Positions 10,201 through 21,997 of a stretch of 64,000 bases of DNA are shown here, one piece after another. The position numbers were made by a program, and so were the translations under genes. The notes beneath the pieces were generated by a model. That model worked only from the letters and a program-made list of their open reading frames with translations, made no database searches and had not been told where the DNA came from. Within the stretch, counting starts at the first letter, position 1. Each line of letters opens with the position of its first letter. The DNA comes from Hemileia vastatrix (taxonomy: Eukaryota > Basidiomycota > Pucciniomycetes > Pucciniales > Zaghouaniaceae), in NCBI GenBank assembly GCA_030280995.1, contig JASXTE010000008.1, positions 186,001-250,000 of the forward strand, given 5' to 3'.

Positions 10201-12745
10201 AATCTATCTTTGTCCTTGAAAGTGGTTCTACAAACTATATTTAAAAAAACAAATCATATTTTCTAACTTAATGAAGCAAAATCTTCCTTTTATTTTAAAG
10301 ATGATTGAAATTTACCCTCTAAAGGAAGCAGATTAGTCATGCTTTCCTCATAAAATCAGTGAACCATCATACACAACTTGTTTCTCATACCCTCACCCAA
10401 AGTCAACCTGATCAGTATGGGATCTTTAAGGAAAAAACATAGTAGAATGAAATTGACTATCACTAATAATAAATTTTATATCAAGACCAAATCTGGTTTC
10501 AGATGTGCTGGAGAGTTTATAGACAATTTACTTGTTCTCAAAGATTTTTCTCAATGGCAAGTTTTACTCTACAAATGTTTCTTTTCTTTCAGTTTCAAAA
10601 AGTTCTGTCACTTTGGATAACAGACTAGATAACCCCAGTAAGGCTGTCATGGACCATATCCAAAAGAAAAGAAATTTTCAATCCATCAGACTCTCTTGAC
10701 CAATTCTTTGAGCTATCTTTGATTCAAAAAAATCATTCACATCCATTTCCAAGTACAATACCAAAAAGATACTTACCCACATGAATGTATTCTATCAGAC
10801 CTAAAAGAAAAATATATTTGCCTTCACTTGGAGGCTGTTTCAATAAATTTAAATTGGCTAACTTCTTTAGTTCCTATTATTTTTTCTACATCCTAAGAAA
10901 TAAAGAAATAATTTTTTGGCTTTCTAACACTTTAAGAAACCAATTGAATTAAATTTAAATTCTAAAAATTGTAATCTAGTTGATGATAGTGGTGGAAAGT
11001 ACTGCAATTAATATTTTAAAAACTACATTTATGATGATGGAATTCAAATGCACATCACTTCCCCTTATACACCAAGATTAAATCCTGTTTCAAATGAGCC
11101 TAAAAAAAAACCACCAATGAGAAATAAAAGGCACTTATCTTTCATGCCAATCTTCCTCCAGAATTATGTGCTAAAGCTGTTACAACAGCTTTGTATCTCT
11201 ATAGCTAAACTACTACAAAAAATCAAAGCATGCTCTCACCCTATGAAAAAAATATTGTTACTCCACCTATAATATTATATTTACACAGTTTTAGATGTAG
11301 AACATACTATTTAATACCCAAGAAACTGTGGCAAGGGAATTTTGACTCCTCTGAAAATCATCTTATTCTCATAGTTTATGATGATAAAATGAGTTTCTAC
11401 ATATTTCTAGACTTAAAAAACCACTCTATTACCTACTCCTATGAAATAGTCATCAATTATACTGAGTTTCAGTATCTTAAAATCTGGACCTCACACTCTG
11501 AACTCCTAAAAATTCCTTTCCTTTTTATAACTGAGGAGACTGAAGATACAACTTTTTCTAGCAACTCAAATGAGTCACCTCCAGAACATGACCAAATTAA
11601 ATTCCCTCCTGAAAAAAACTCTCCCAAGCCAACCATTGATTTCTCAGAGTCTGAATTGGCTAAGAAGAAAAATATTCTGAGGATGATTCATTGTAAAACA
11701 CTCCCTGTTCCCAAAAGATTCCCATATATACCCAAAGATCAACCTCCTCCTCAAGAAATAAACTCTGACATATCTCCTAACAGCATCATTGAACAACCCT
11801 TTTAACAGAAACTACCCAATAGGATGCATCATATCTCTACTATTCTTCTTTCAGCAGAGGTTATAGTTCCCACTACTTACCAATCACCCATATTGGGCTC
11901 TGAAGCTGAAGTCAGGATTGAGGCTATTTATTCCAAAATTTATAAAATTAAAAAACACCAAGGTTGGGAAGTAGTGAAAGAACTACCTGGTGCAAAAAAA
12001 ATTGCAGATAAATGGGTATTCACTGTAAAAGAAAGTGAGGAAGGAGAGAGTTCAAAATTCAAATCCTGATTGTGTGCTAAGGGATTCATAAAAAAAGAAG
12101 GAATTAATTATTTTAACACCTTTTCTCCCACTGGCTGCCTCTCCACCTTTGCACTCTCCTGTCTCTTGCAACCCAACACCAATTTAGAATGGAGCATATG
12201 TATGTGAAAAGTGCTTCCTTTTGTAATGTTACATTAGAAGAAGAAGTCTACATGAAAACACCCCCAGGTATACCTACCAACACAGAAAAAATTAATGATA
12301 GAGTACTGAGACTCAAGTATTCAATTTATGGCCTGAAAAAATTTACTAGGTGATGGTCCAAGGAGATTAAAAGTTTCTTTTCCTCAATTCATCTTAATCT
12401 TTTATCTGCAAACCATTGTCTGTTTACATCATCCAATACTTAAAATACTACCTTCATTTATCTACATGTAGATGATCTTGCAGTATTTAGAAAAGATCTT
12501 ACTGATATAAAAAAATAAATTCAAAATTTAAAATGAAATTTCTAGGGCCCTTGAAATATTTCCTTAGAATTAAAATTGTTTCTAACCCACAAACTTCCAG
12601 CATTCATCTCTCCCAAACAAGATTTATCCCTAACCTCCTCAAGGAATACAATATTACCTCCTGAAAGGCTGTATCAACAACACTTCCCCATTTTCAACAG
12701 GTTCCCATTACTCCAATTGAGATTAAAAATTTCTAGAATCCAAAT
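10200..12745 (+). pseudogene. copia pol, part 1: protease/GAG-pre-integrase, integrase and RT remnants
   Basis: Around 10380-10560 the phrase PSPKVNLISMGSL is the usual copia stretch after the protease. Integrase remnants occupy about 11040-11800 and carry an acidic Ser/Pro-rich linker at the end. RT begins at about 11940 with GWEVVKELPGAKKIADKWVF, continues through LCAKGFIKKEGINYF and FSPTG, and has its catalytic motif HVDDLAVF at about 12473. Stops and frameshifts occur throughout, for example at 12067-12069. The sequence stops at 12748, where the Harbinger-like remnant enters, and the frame picks up again at 16412. Confidence 0.7.
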
Positions 12746-13329
12746 ATTAGGGGTTGTCAGTTCTGGAAATTCTGCACTTAAATTAAGTGAGTATTTCAAA
12801 CTAAATCAGCACTCAAATTTTGAAAAGAAGTCACTTATTTCAAATATGGCTTTAATTTATGACTTCATATCAGCAATTTTTTCCTGGTTTTTACTCAACC
12901 ACATGTAAGCCACATCATTGATTCCTTTCCCACTCCATCTCTGTCACATGGGACACTCAGACTACAATCCTCTCCTTATAACACACCCATCACTGAGATT
13001 TAAAAAATTTTATTGTAAAGTTTCAACAAGGGATGTTTTTTTCCTTCTTTTTTTATATTTTCAACCTCTTAATCTATTTTCTTGTAACATAAAATTTTCA
13101 TAATGCCTCCCAGTAAATCCAACACTCAAAAGGCAACCCAAAAAAAGCTTCATCACCAAGGCCTTCACATAATGTGACCCCTCACCTGAGAAATCGAATT
13201 CTGTAAGCTAAGAAAGAAAGATAATCTCATCATTATCAAAAAAATCAAAATTAAATCAAATTATGATGCATATTTTTGATGTGAGAAGTTGAGCCAAATC
13301 AGATGTCCACCTTCATCAAAGGTCAATGG

Positions 13330-13570
13330 CTTTTTGTTTATGGAAAATGAAGTAAAAAAAAGACAAAAGGGAGAATTGACATCAATACTAAGCAAAAAAA
13401 GGAGAGGTTAAAAAGTTATGAATCAAAGTATAAAAAGGCTCATTTTTCTTCCGCTTCCACTGGCTTTGGTATTGATGATTATGATTTGGAGAATGGAATT
13501 AGTACTGTTTCCAAAAAGCTCAATGTCATGTGCCTTCTCTATGAGGAAATGGATATTCTTTTTTGGTTCC
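13330..13570 (+). pseudogene. Harbinger ORF1 fragment, third copy
   Basis: This fragment carries KTKGRIDI, SKYKKAHF, STGFG and a MCLLYEEMDILF stretch, in the order seen in the copies at 4557 and 22220. It is truncated on both sides; the following sequence at 13770-14245 is the Harbinger repeat block. Confidence 0.6.
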
Positions 13571-14269
13571 TGATTTAATAGTTACTTTCAATCTTATCAA
13601 AAATATTAATATCATAAGAATCTGATAACACAATTTGTCCTTACTTGACTCTAAAATATTGCTCATTTGGAATTTAAGATGGTAAAATAATACTGACACC
13701 TGTGCAGAGATCCTCATCACCAACATAATTTTATCACCTCACCACCAGTTTGCATTTCTAAATAAGTCTAAGTCAAAAAAATTCTATATCTATTTGAAAT
13801 ATTTGGAAATATCCTCCCCTGCATTTTATTGAAGCAAGGGGTGGGTATCACCAAATTTTTCTAAGTCATCATTTTTCCATGTCAGATTTGAAAATTTGGT
13901 AATACCTTCCGCTGAATTTTATTGAAAAAAGGGGTGAAAATCACAAAAATTTAATATAATTGCATAAATTAATCAATAAATAAATAAGATAAATCAAATT
14001 AACTTTTTTGAAAGTAATGACAATTCTTCAAGTCAAAAATTCAGATCAAGTCTAGAAACTAAGTTTGGGACTTTTCACAGGTATAGGCTAGATGAAGCCC
14101 ATTAAACAATTTGATGCTATCATGATTACGGTCTATAAAACACAAGGTCATTGGCTCATTACATTAGTTTAGTAGATTGAAATATCAGATTTATTTATTA
14201 AAATTTATGAATAAATAAAAAATATTTAATGACTTTAAAAATCCCCAAAAAAATTTTATCTAACTAAAG

Positions 14270-14350
14270 GATTATGAATTTATAAATTTTACCTTCTTTT
14301 TTCACCTTGATGATTTGATGGACTAACTTTTGAATGATCTGATAAGAGCA
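14270..14350 (-). pseudogene. Tail of a Tet-like 2OG oxygenase gene
   Basis: On the minus strand this encodes a stretch of the form CCSYQIIQKLVHQIIKVKK. It aligns with GCSFQISKKLIYQITKVKKE at 24120-24190 in the better copy. It shows that this third Harbinger copy once carried the same cargo gene. Confidence 0.45.
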
Positions 14351-14530
14351 GCATGAATGAGTGAGGGGTTAGACATTTGAAAATGGTAAGAAAAAGAAAA
14401 AAATACACCTTGATAAAAGGGAAGAATAATAAGTAAAGAGAAAGGTAGTTTTAGGAATCTGGAAGGATAAATGCATGATATAAATGCTATGATATGCATT
14501 ATGAAATAAAAAAAGTGAAATTTGGAAAAA

Positions 14531-15180
14531 AAGGCTCAACTTTAAAGGTCAATATCTTATCAACCACTGAACCAGTTTCAAATTGGCTTGTTGGAAATGA
14601 AAGATAGGCTTCAGAAATATCTTCAGCTAAAAGGAAAGTAGATTTGAAAAAACCTTACCCCAATTCTAAATCTACTTTTCAAATTGCACAAAAACTTGAA
14701 AATTGATGATGAGAATTCCAACAAGAGGAAGATAAAAGACTAGATAATAATCAGATAAGAGTTTCAGAAGCCTTATTTTCTAATTATGTAATATAAAATC
14801 ATGAAATAAATTAATTGAAATTCAGAAAAAAAGGCTCAACTTCAATGCTCAAGATCTCAGCAACAACTGAACTTAATTCAAACTTGTTTGTGAGAAATTA
14901 AAGATAGGCTTCAAGATAATATTCAGTTATATGAAATGTTATTTAAATAAACCTAATGCTAATTTTTAATATGAAAATTTTAAAGAAAAAAATGCTAAAA
15001 TTTAAAGGTCAATATCTCAGAAACCAAAGAACCAAATTTAAATCTGTTTGTGGGAAATTAAAGACAGCCTTCAGAAGAATCTTAAGTCAAAAAGAGATTA
15101 TTTTTGAATAAACTAAACCCTAATTCCAAGTCAGATTTTCAAAATTTTACAAAAACTTGAAAAATGATAATAAAAATGAC
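14531..15180 (+). repeat. Three diverged direct repeats
   Basis: Units begin near 14531, 14832 and 14993 with the phrase GCTCAACTTTAAAGGTCAATAT or a close variant. They share AGATAGGCTTCAGAA and, in the first and third, ACAAAAACTTGAAAA. Unit lengths are uneven. No coding potential was seen. Confidence 0.6.
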
Positions 15181-15833
15181 AAAATGAAGAGTTTAATAAG
15201 TCCACTATTATCTAGATATGAGTCCTACATATATTTAAGTATCAAATTTTCATAGAAAGAAAGAGATATGATATAGACATGAAAAAAAGGAGAAGAAACG
15301 TACCTTGATTGAAAGGTAAGTAAAATATAGTGAGAAAGAGTGATTTTGGAATTTGTGGAGAATTGGATATGGAGAAAGTGAAATGCTTAAAGAATGTGCA
15401 ATTTATGTGTTAAGATGACATGGTACCAAAAAGATGTGAAATTCGGGAAAGGAGGAACAATGACCATTCCAAGGAAGTATAAAAATTAGGATGATGAAGC
15501 TAAAAAAATAAAGAAAAGAGGGAGAGAAGAAAAAAGGTTAATTTTACTTTTAAAATCAAAAAATAAAGACTTACTAAAAATTTAGATACAAATAAAAAAA
15601 TCAAAAAAATATAATTAGAAAATATATATGTAAAAATAAAAAAATGACTTACCTGGAGGGATGAGTTAAGAAAACAATTGACTTCAAATTATTTGAGGGA
15701 TGAAAGAGGAGAGGAAGAAATAGATATGAGTGATGAAAGAAAAAAAGAATGACTGAAAAATTATGCAATTGCGTAAAGTATGAAATTTCAAGTTGAGTTG
15801 ATGAAGGAGAACAAGAAACTTAAAAAAATGAGA
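15181..15833. other. AT-rich Harbinger interior without a visible gene
   Basis: Contains A-rich runs. The stretch at 15630-15790 matches 39350-39480, just downstream of the transposase of the full-length relative, in the same orientation. Confidence 0.4.
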
Positions 15834-16167
15834 CTATAACAGAAAATTTAAAATCAAAGTCAATATGCAAATAATAAAAACCACTCTAAGGAAAAATTCC
15901 TGAGAAGTCCTGAAAAACTGTCTAAAACTAGGTACAGATAGGTAATGAAGTGTTTTGATGGTATACTTGAGACTTTCTTGGAAGAAAGTAATGTTTCCTG
16001 GCCATTTTTGATAAAAAAAAATCTTCTTCAAGATCATACTCAGAATTGCAATCAGAGTCCAAGAGGAAATCAAGAGCTATGAAATTCATTGCTTGATGTA
16101 GCTTATCACAATTTGAGAGTGAGGAAGGAATGACTCTTATACAGTATGAAATGTAAATTATGTACAA
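15834..16167 (-). pseudogene. N-terminal fragment of a Harbinger transposase
   Basis: Minus-strand reading gives an acidic segment (SDCNSEYDLEEDFFLSKMA), then YFLPRKS and further residues in shifted frames. An acidic lead followed by an Arg/Tyr-rich stretch is usual at the start of rust-type Harbinger transposases, and the position next to the right terminus agrees. The catalytic region is deleted. Confidence 0.45.
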
Positions 16168-16411
16168 TATTTTGAGTTATGAAGTGTTATTCTGTGGAGT
16201 TCTGTGTATGAATGGGATGATGCAGACAAATCAATCAAATGGGACTTTATGGTGAAATCAGCACTTTTGGTTGAGATAGTGCAGATTTGAGTGAAATAAG
16301 TGACTTATTTCATTTTTAAATCCACCAGTGTTGGGGATAGTGTGTTTTGGAAATCTGCACTTAAATCAGTATTGATTTTTAGGTGTGGATTTTCCAGAAC
16401 TGACACCCCCT

Positions 16412-17100
16412 ATAAGCTACCAAAATTCAATTGGATATATCAACCACCTGGACCAATTCTCCTATCCCAATTTAGCCTTCACTGTTGGATAACCTATCAA
16501 CACCTTGAGAATCAAGGTATAGTCCACTGGATTGCACTGAAACATACCCTTTGTTATCTCACTGTTATTTCCCATCTCTCTTTACACTATTCAAAATCTT
16601 CACTTCCTTCAGAACAAATTAGGTCATCATTCCTGGTCCCTGACAACTGGTTATGTGGAATCTGATTGGGCTGGATTTCTAAGCACTTGTTGCTTAGCCA
16701 CTGGGTATATCTTTCTTTTGAATGGAGGATCCATTGCATGGAAAGCAAAAAATCAACAAAGCCTCTCTCTTTCACTTTCAGAAGCAGAATATAAGTCTTT
16801 CACAACTGAAGGGAAAAAAGCTATCTGGATGATCTATTTATTTGAGTCACTCCATTTACCCATTACCCTACCCCTATTTATCTTTGGGATCAACAAAGGT
16901 GCCATAGCCCTATCACAAAATCCAGTGTTCCAAGCTCAAAATACACACATTGAAGAAAAATACCACTGGATATGAAAACAAGTCCATGGAGGAAAAATTA
17001 ACATTCCTAATACTCTCACTTTTCAGAAGCTAGATGACTGTCTCACCAAATCTACACCTAGTAGAGCTCTCCACTAATCTTTGAAATCTTGTGTTCTACT
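16412..17100 (+). pseudogene. copia pol, part 2: end of RT and RNase H
   Basis: Starts with KLPKFNWIYQPPGP, the region after the RT catalytic motif. It runs into RNase H at 16655-16975, with ESDWAGFLSTC (a copia RNase H motif with W in place of the more usual second A/D context), SIAWKAKNQQSLSLSLSEAE (SxSSxEAE-like) and NKGAIALSQNP. There is a frameshift near 16660 and a stop at 16974, after which the final IEEKYHWI continues to a KLDDCLTKS tail. It matches part 1 in family and orientation, which supports one element split by insertion. Confidence 0.75.
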
Positions 17101-17107
17101 GCATGTA

Positions 17108-17590
17108 GCACCCAAGACAGGAGGGTATTAGATTGAGTGTCTTTCCATACTTCTTACACTACCAACTATGTTTATTACACAGTGTGGCATAAAAAATCAA
17201 TTTGGTAGTTATTGTATATCATACATTACTTACTCCTCTCACCTCATTAGTTCAATAATACTATTCTCATATCACTAGCACAAATGTCTGTATTTACACC
17301 CCCTGAAAATTTTAATCCAGATTAATGCTTATTTATTTAATCTTGAGTACTTTTTCCCCACTTACCTGCAGTTGGAAAAACAACCTCACTACTAGATATA
17401 AAGGACTCATCATTTTCCTTTTATATACAGTAAGGTTTTCTCTGCTCTAGGTAAGTCATCATTCTATTTGTACCATTTTATAATTCTCTTATTTACCCTC
17501 ATAATACCATTAGGTATATTCCCTTCTGATTCATTGAGGTTTAGCTGCATCATAGCTTACTTGGAGTCCATTTCCTACCTATAAGTTGTA
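17108..17590 (+). repeat. Probable copia 3' LTR
   Basis: Follows a purine-rich tract (GACAGGAGGG) directly after the RNase H tail. It contains a promoter-like AGATATAAAGG at about 17395. Ends are not defined because no second LTR is available for comparison. Confidence 0.4.
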
Positions 17591-17599
17591 CAATTCCAA

Positions 17600-19900
17600 T
17601 AAAGTAAGGGGTGACTTAATGACGCAAAGTAAGTATCTGTAATTAAAAATTCTTACAGCTAATTGGAAGAAAATTGCAGTTTTCTGCGAGTTTTCTGGGC
17701 TCCCAGCTCCCAAAAAAAATGTCTGCAGGTCAGCTGAAATGCTATATCCAATTGAACGGATATGCAATTAGCTTCCCCAGCCATTTTGACACCACCACCC
17801 ACCTTTCTCCCCCTGCTTTCCATTTCTCTTTCTCCAATTTTCATTGAACCTACCAATTTCATTTGATTCATCAATTTTTTCATTCAAACACCTTGAAATC
17901 ACACTTCTTCAAGGTCTCTTTTTATTTCTTCTCTCTCAGGTAAGTATTTTTTCCCTTTTCATCATAATCTTTCTTATTTCTATTTTTTTATCTTTTTTTT
18001 GGTTCTCAGTTCCTCTGAACTGTTAAACATAAATTTTTCTTCTTATTATTTATCTTCTGCCTTAAACTTAAACTTATGTAACTTGTTTTTCAGGACTATG
18101 AATTTAGCCAATGTATTTGTCAGCCAGGCCACTAGACTTACCCAGTGAAATAATTAATTATTTACTGGATGAAGCCGCACCTTATCATTTTAATTATTAT
18201 TTAATTATAATTTAGTTACATTAAAATTAGTTATAATAAATTAACTAATTACAGAATGATAAAATTAAATAAATAATTAAAATTAAAATATAAAATTGTC
18301 ACTTATATTTTTCTCTAACACCGTGCTCATTTGACAGGTTGGAAAAAATAAAAATTTATATTAAAAAATAGATTTTAAGTTAAAATAAGATTTTAATATT
18401 CAAATAATATTAAATATATACAAAAAATTCAAATTTCTTATTTGGAATTGACTTCTACAGTAAATATTAAATAAATTGATGTATTTCTGACATACTCTGT
18501 AAATACATCTTTTTGACGCCTTCTTTTTAGAATAACTTTATTATTTGAAAATACTCCTTCTGGAATATTCTTTTCTCTCTCTCATACTACTGTTTTTTGA
18601 ATTTGATTTCCATGCTTTGTCTCTCCTTTGCCTATATAAGGCCTCTCTTTTGGTTGTTTTTTAATCATTCCTTTACTACATTACTTTATAAAAACATTAA
18701 CAAATCAAACACTTATTCTTATAATCTATAGCATTAGTATTTACAATACGTAACTCTAATATATAATTTATATCAATATTTTAATCATACCTCTTTTAAA
18801 TTGAGTAAAATAATCATCCTATATTTAAGAGATACGTACAAATTTGTTGAGAGTCCATTTAAACCTTCAAAATCCTCGTAAAAACTTCATACCAATCTTC
18901 TAGACCAAAAGGGTACCTTGACAGTATTAAACAATGAAAATTCAGTATCTGAATATGATTATGTCAATCAATCCCAATACTCCCGGATTACAGAATTGTC
19001 TAATCTAGTTCCTCAAATCAGTCAAAATGGTTGCTTTGAAATAAATATTATTATTGATTTTCTATTCCATCTGGAAGCTTGCTGTGATGATTCAAATTCT
19101 TAAAAACAAAAATTACAAAAAAATTATTAGAAAGTTACTTCTGAAGAAAGAAAACTGCAGTTCATTTGGCTAAAATGGAACAGTAGTTTTTAAGAATTAA
19201 AAATGCTACTATTTTAGTAATCAAAGAAGAAGAAAACAATGATCTCAGTTATGTTGTACAAAATCTTGAAGAGAAAAGAAAGATTACCTGGCTTTTCTGA
19301 TTCCAAAATTTTAGTCAAAGAACATCAGGCCAAAAGAGATGTGTTACTGATGACAAATCATTTAGTCAGATACTTGATTCTGCCAAAAAAGCTCCCAACC
19401 TTGAACATCTCATTATAAGTTTTGAGAAACTGACCCAAGACATGCTGAACATGTAAGTATTTTGGCTACCCCTCTTTTTTTATAACTTTTTTGAACACAA
19501 AATTTATTCTAGAAAAAAGAAATTTACCAAGACATAAAACAAATGATGCTTGCCTAAATTTGGACTCGACCCCATCTGTTGCTCTGACTCCAACATTTGG
19601 AGATATAAATAGTGCTCAATATCATGAAAATCTGCAAGTTATTTCAGCTTCACATATCCCACTTCCCAACCTTTCTCGATTGCTTGAAACAAATGTGGTT
19701 GTCAATCCTGAGAATTAAAGACAGTAATTTGTCCTCACTCCTGACCAAGCCTGTATGTGGGCTAAAGAAATGGTGATTTTTCTTGCTCAGATGAGTGAAA
19801 AGGTGAATTTGGCGGCTGGCGAATTGATGAATACTGGGTGTTTTAATTTTTTTTTGATATAAAGCTATTCAATTACTGTACCATTTAAAAGCAGGTGTTT
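17600..19900 (+). repeat. Unrecognised gene/element, plus-strand arm of an inverted pair
   Basis: The arm holds a gene-like stretch with a 5' intron donor at 17939 (CAGGTAAGT) and acceptor TTTTTCAG at about 18094. An ATG follows (MNLANV, then NNENSVSEYDYVNQSQ). Later segments include LDSTPS-TPTFGDINSAQYHENLQV (19560-19650) and LSRLLETNVVVNPEN. A near copy runs in the opposite direction at 21682-19917. A solo LTR interrupts codon 7 region at 18118-18923. Stops after VNPEN and elsewhere show decay. I do not recognise the protein; the two-copy state in a transposon region suggests a mobile element gene. Confidence 0.55.
18118..18923 (+). repeat. Solo LTR, family C type
   Basis: An 806-bp LTR runs from TGTCAGCCAGGCCACTAGAC to CCTTGACA, flanked by the perfect 5-bp duplication GTATT (18113-18117 and 18924-18928). 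It contains a promoter-like GCCTATATAAGG at about 18633. Its reverse complement, of identical length, is at 29375-30180, and a related LTR is at 50955-51751. Confidence 0.9.
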
Positions 19901-19916
19901 TTGGAGGCTTTAAAAA

Positions 19917-21682
19917 TTTTACCTCTTAAAGGTTTTGTCTCTTAAAAACACCACACCCAACAAAAAATTAATTAATTTATAGAAATAAAAAATGAGCAAA
20001 AAAATCACCATTGATTTAGCCCACAAAAAGGCTAAGTTTGGAGTGAGGACAAAGTACTGTCTTGCATTCTCAGGATTGTCAACCACATTTGCTTCAAGCA
20101 ATCTAGAAAGTTTGGAATGTGAGATATGTAAAGCCAAAATAACTTGCAGATTTTCATGATATTGAGCGCTATTTATTGCTCCAAAAGTTGGAGTAGGAGC
20201 AAAAGATGGGGTGGAATCCAAAATTTGGCAAGCATGATTTTTTTAGGTCTAGGTAAATATCTTTTTTCATGAATAAATGAGGTGTTTAAAAAAGGTATAA
20301 ACAAAAAGAGGGGAGCCAAAATACTAACATGTCTAGCTGGTCTAGGGTAAGTTTCCTCCAAACATATAATGAGATGTTAAAAGTTGGGAGCTGTCACGTG
20401 CCACGTGACACTCAAGGCGAAAGCAGCTCATTAAATCAATAATATCGAGTCCTAAATCTATACTCGAAGCGCAGAAAGCAATTCTCCATAGCAACTGCGA
20501 TTTTCCTTTGTGTACTTACTATTTAACTGCGCTAGCCTAAACTCTAAATCTAAATTAGTCAATCTCCCAATAGGGTGCCTTAGTCTCCTTTTCAATAAGC
20601 GACGCACAGTGCTAGGTTCATCGAAATAGTACAGTAGTAGTTTTTTCATTAAAGTTTTGTTAATTAATTAAAAAGGGGTAAATTGAGCATGGACGGATAT
20701 TTAGCGAAGAGGGTCTAAGTGTATGTTATTAATGGTCAATGGTATGGGAATGGTGCGATGGAAGGGAGGTCAATGCGAGGAGGAACAAAGGATATAAAAG
20801 GGTTGGGAATTTTGGTTCAATATTCCTTAGAATTAAATTATAAATCGTATTTACATTAATAGTGGTAAATCTTTAAAGTTAAAACATTGTTATTGTATCT
20901 TTCTTTCAATTTCTCAATATTCATTTCTAAATCCTAAATATTTGATTATTGAGTTTCCAACCCTTCGTGAGATCTTAAGAATTCCTATTACCTTTGAAAC
21001 TATTTTATAATTCTTCTCAAACGAATCTCGAACCTGTAGTTCTTACTTCGAGTGACCTTCAAATCACTTCCTCGAATCATTCCTCTGTGCCTCGAAGAAG
21101 TTTCTAAATCTCTCATCTCACTTTCAGGAACATCCTCGACCTTGTGCGTAGGTCGTCCGGTGACAGGAGCTTTTTTGGCGGAATCAATTATCTGACTAAA
21201 TAATTTGTCAACATTAACACATCTCTTTTGGCCTGATGTTCTTTGACTAAAATTTTGGAATAAGAAAAGCCAGGTAATCTTTCTTTGCTTTTCAAGATTT
21301 TGTACAACATAACTGAGATCATTGTTTTCTTCTTCTTTGATTACTGAAATAGTAGCATTTTTAACTCTTGAAAACTACTGTTCCATGTTAGCCAAATGAG
21401 CTGTAGTTTTACTTCTTCAGCGGTAAATTTCTGATAATTTTTTGGTAATTTTTTTTTTTTAGAATTTGAATCATCACAGAAAACTTCCAGATAGAATAGA
21501 AAATCAATAATAATATTTATTTCAAAGCAAAAATTTTGACTAAATTGAGGCACTAGATTAGACAATTCTGTAATTTGGGAGTCTTGGGATTGATTGACAT
21601 AATAATATTCAGATACTGAATGTTCATTGTTTAATACATTGGCTAAATTCATAGTCCTGAAAAATAATTTACATAAGTTTAC
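19917..21682 (-). repeat. Unrecognised gene/element, minus-strand arm of the inverted pair
   Basis: This is the reverse-complement partner of 17600-19900. The first exon (21697-21341) carries MNLANVLNNEHSVSEY, and the later segment (20221-19919) carries TPTFGAINSAQYHENLQV and SRLLEANVVDNPEN. It is open over longer stretches than the plus arm. A different solo LTR (20392-21165) splits it, and its upstream part is cut off by the Harbinger terminus at 21686. Function unknown. Confidence 0.55.
20392..21165 (+). repeat. Solo LTR, separate family
   Basis: A 774-bp LTR begins with the palindrome TGTCACGTGCCACGTGACA and ends GTCCGGTGACA. It is flanked by the perfect duplication GGAGC (20387-20391 and 21166-21170). 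A TATA-like GGATATAAAAGG lies at about 20789, with the usual LTR promoter spacing. Confidence 0.9.
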
Positions 21683-21997
21683 ATTAGGGGGTATCAATGT
21701 TGACCAATCTACAGTTAAATTAATTGCAGATAAAAATCATTATACCCCAATTATTTTCTGCAATTATTTTCGCTAAAAGTTGGGTTATTAGACCTTTTAC
21801 ATGTCAATTTTCACCTCAATCTGACATTTTTATCTCCAATTTTTCATAACCACATCTTGGACAACTTTCTGGATGTGCCAGCCTCCCTACCTTACTGCGC
21901 ACTCCCATCCTGTCTACTCATTCTATCTGTTCAAAACCCCTCCCCATCTCATCTATTTATTTCTTCTCCTTTTCATCTTCAAATAACCCAACATTCC

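Larger units (their letters stand above)
12749..16411. mobile_element. Harbinger-like remnant 3, with TIR family AGGGGGTGTCAGTTCTGG
   Basis: Inverted termini are AGGGGTTGTCAGTTCTGGAA at 12749 and its near complement ending CCCCCT at 16411, extending inward through TCTGCACTTAAAT. The flanks are ATT on the left and ATA on the right. Inside are an ORF1 fragment (13330-13570), the 3' tail of a Tet-like gene (about 14280-14340, minus), a block of diverged repeats, and the N-terminal end of a transposase (15834-16167, minus). The layout matches the element at 21686-41266, with most of the coding sequence deleted. Confidence 0.7.
10200..17590 (+). mobile_element. Ty1/copia retrotransposon, 5' truncated and split
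   Basis: Plus-strand copia pol runs through 10200-12745 and resumes at 16412-17100; the two parts join across a Harbinger-like remnant (12749-16411). The order of domains, with RNase H last after RT, is that of copia. A purine-rich tract at about 17115 and a candidate LTR follow. No 5' LTR was found. Confidence 0.75.

Noticed and set aside
20458..20649. Minus-strand 63-codon open frame
   Set aside because: It lies wholly within a solo LTR with a clear target duplication and has no recognisable domain.
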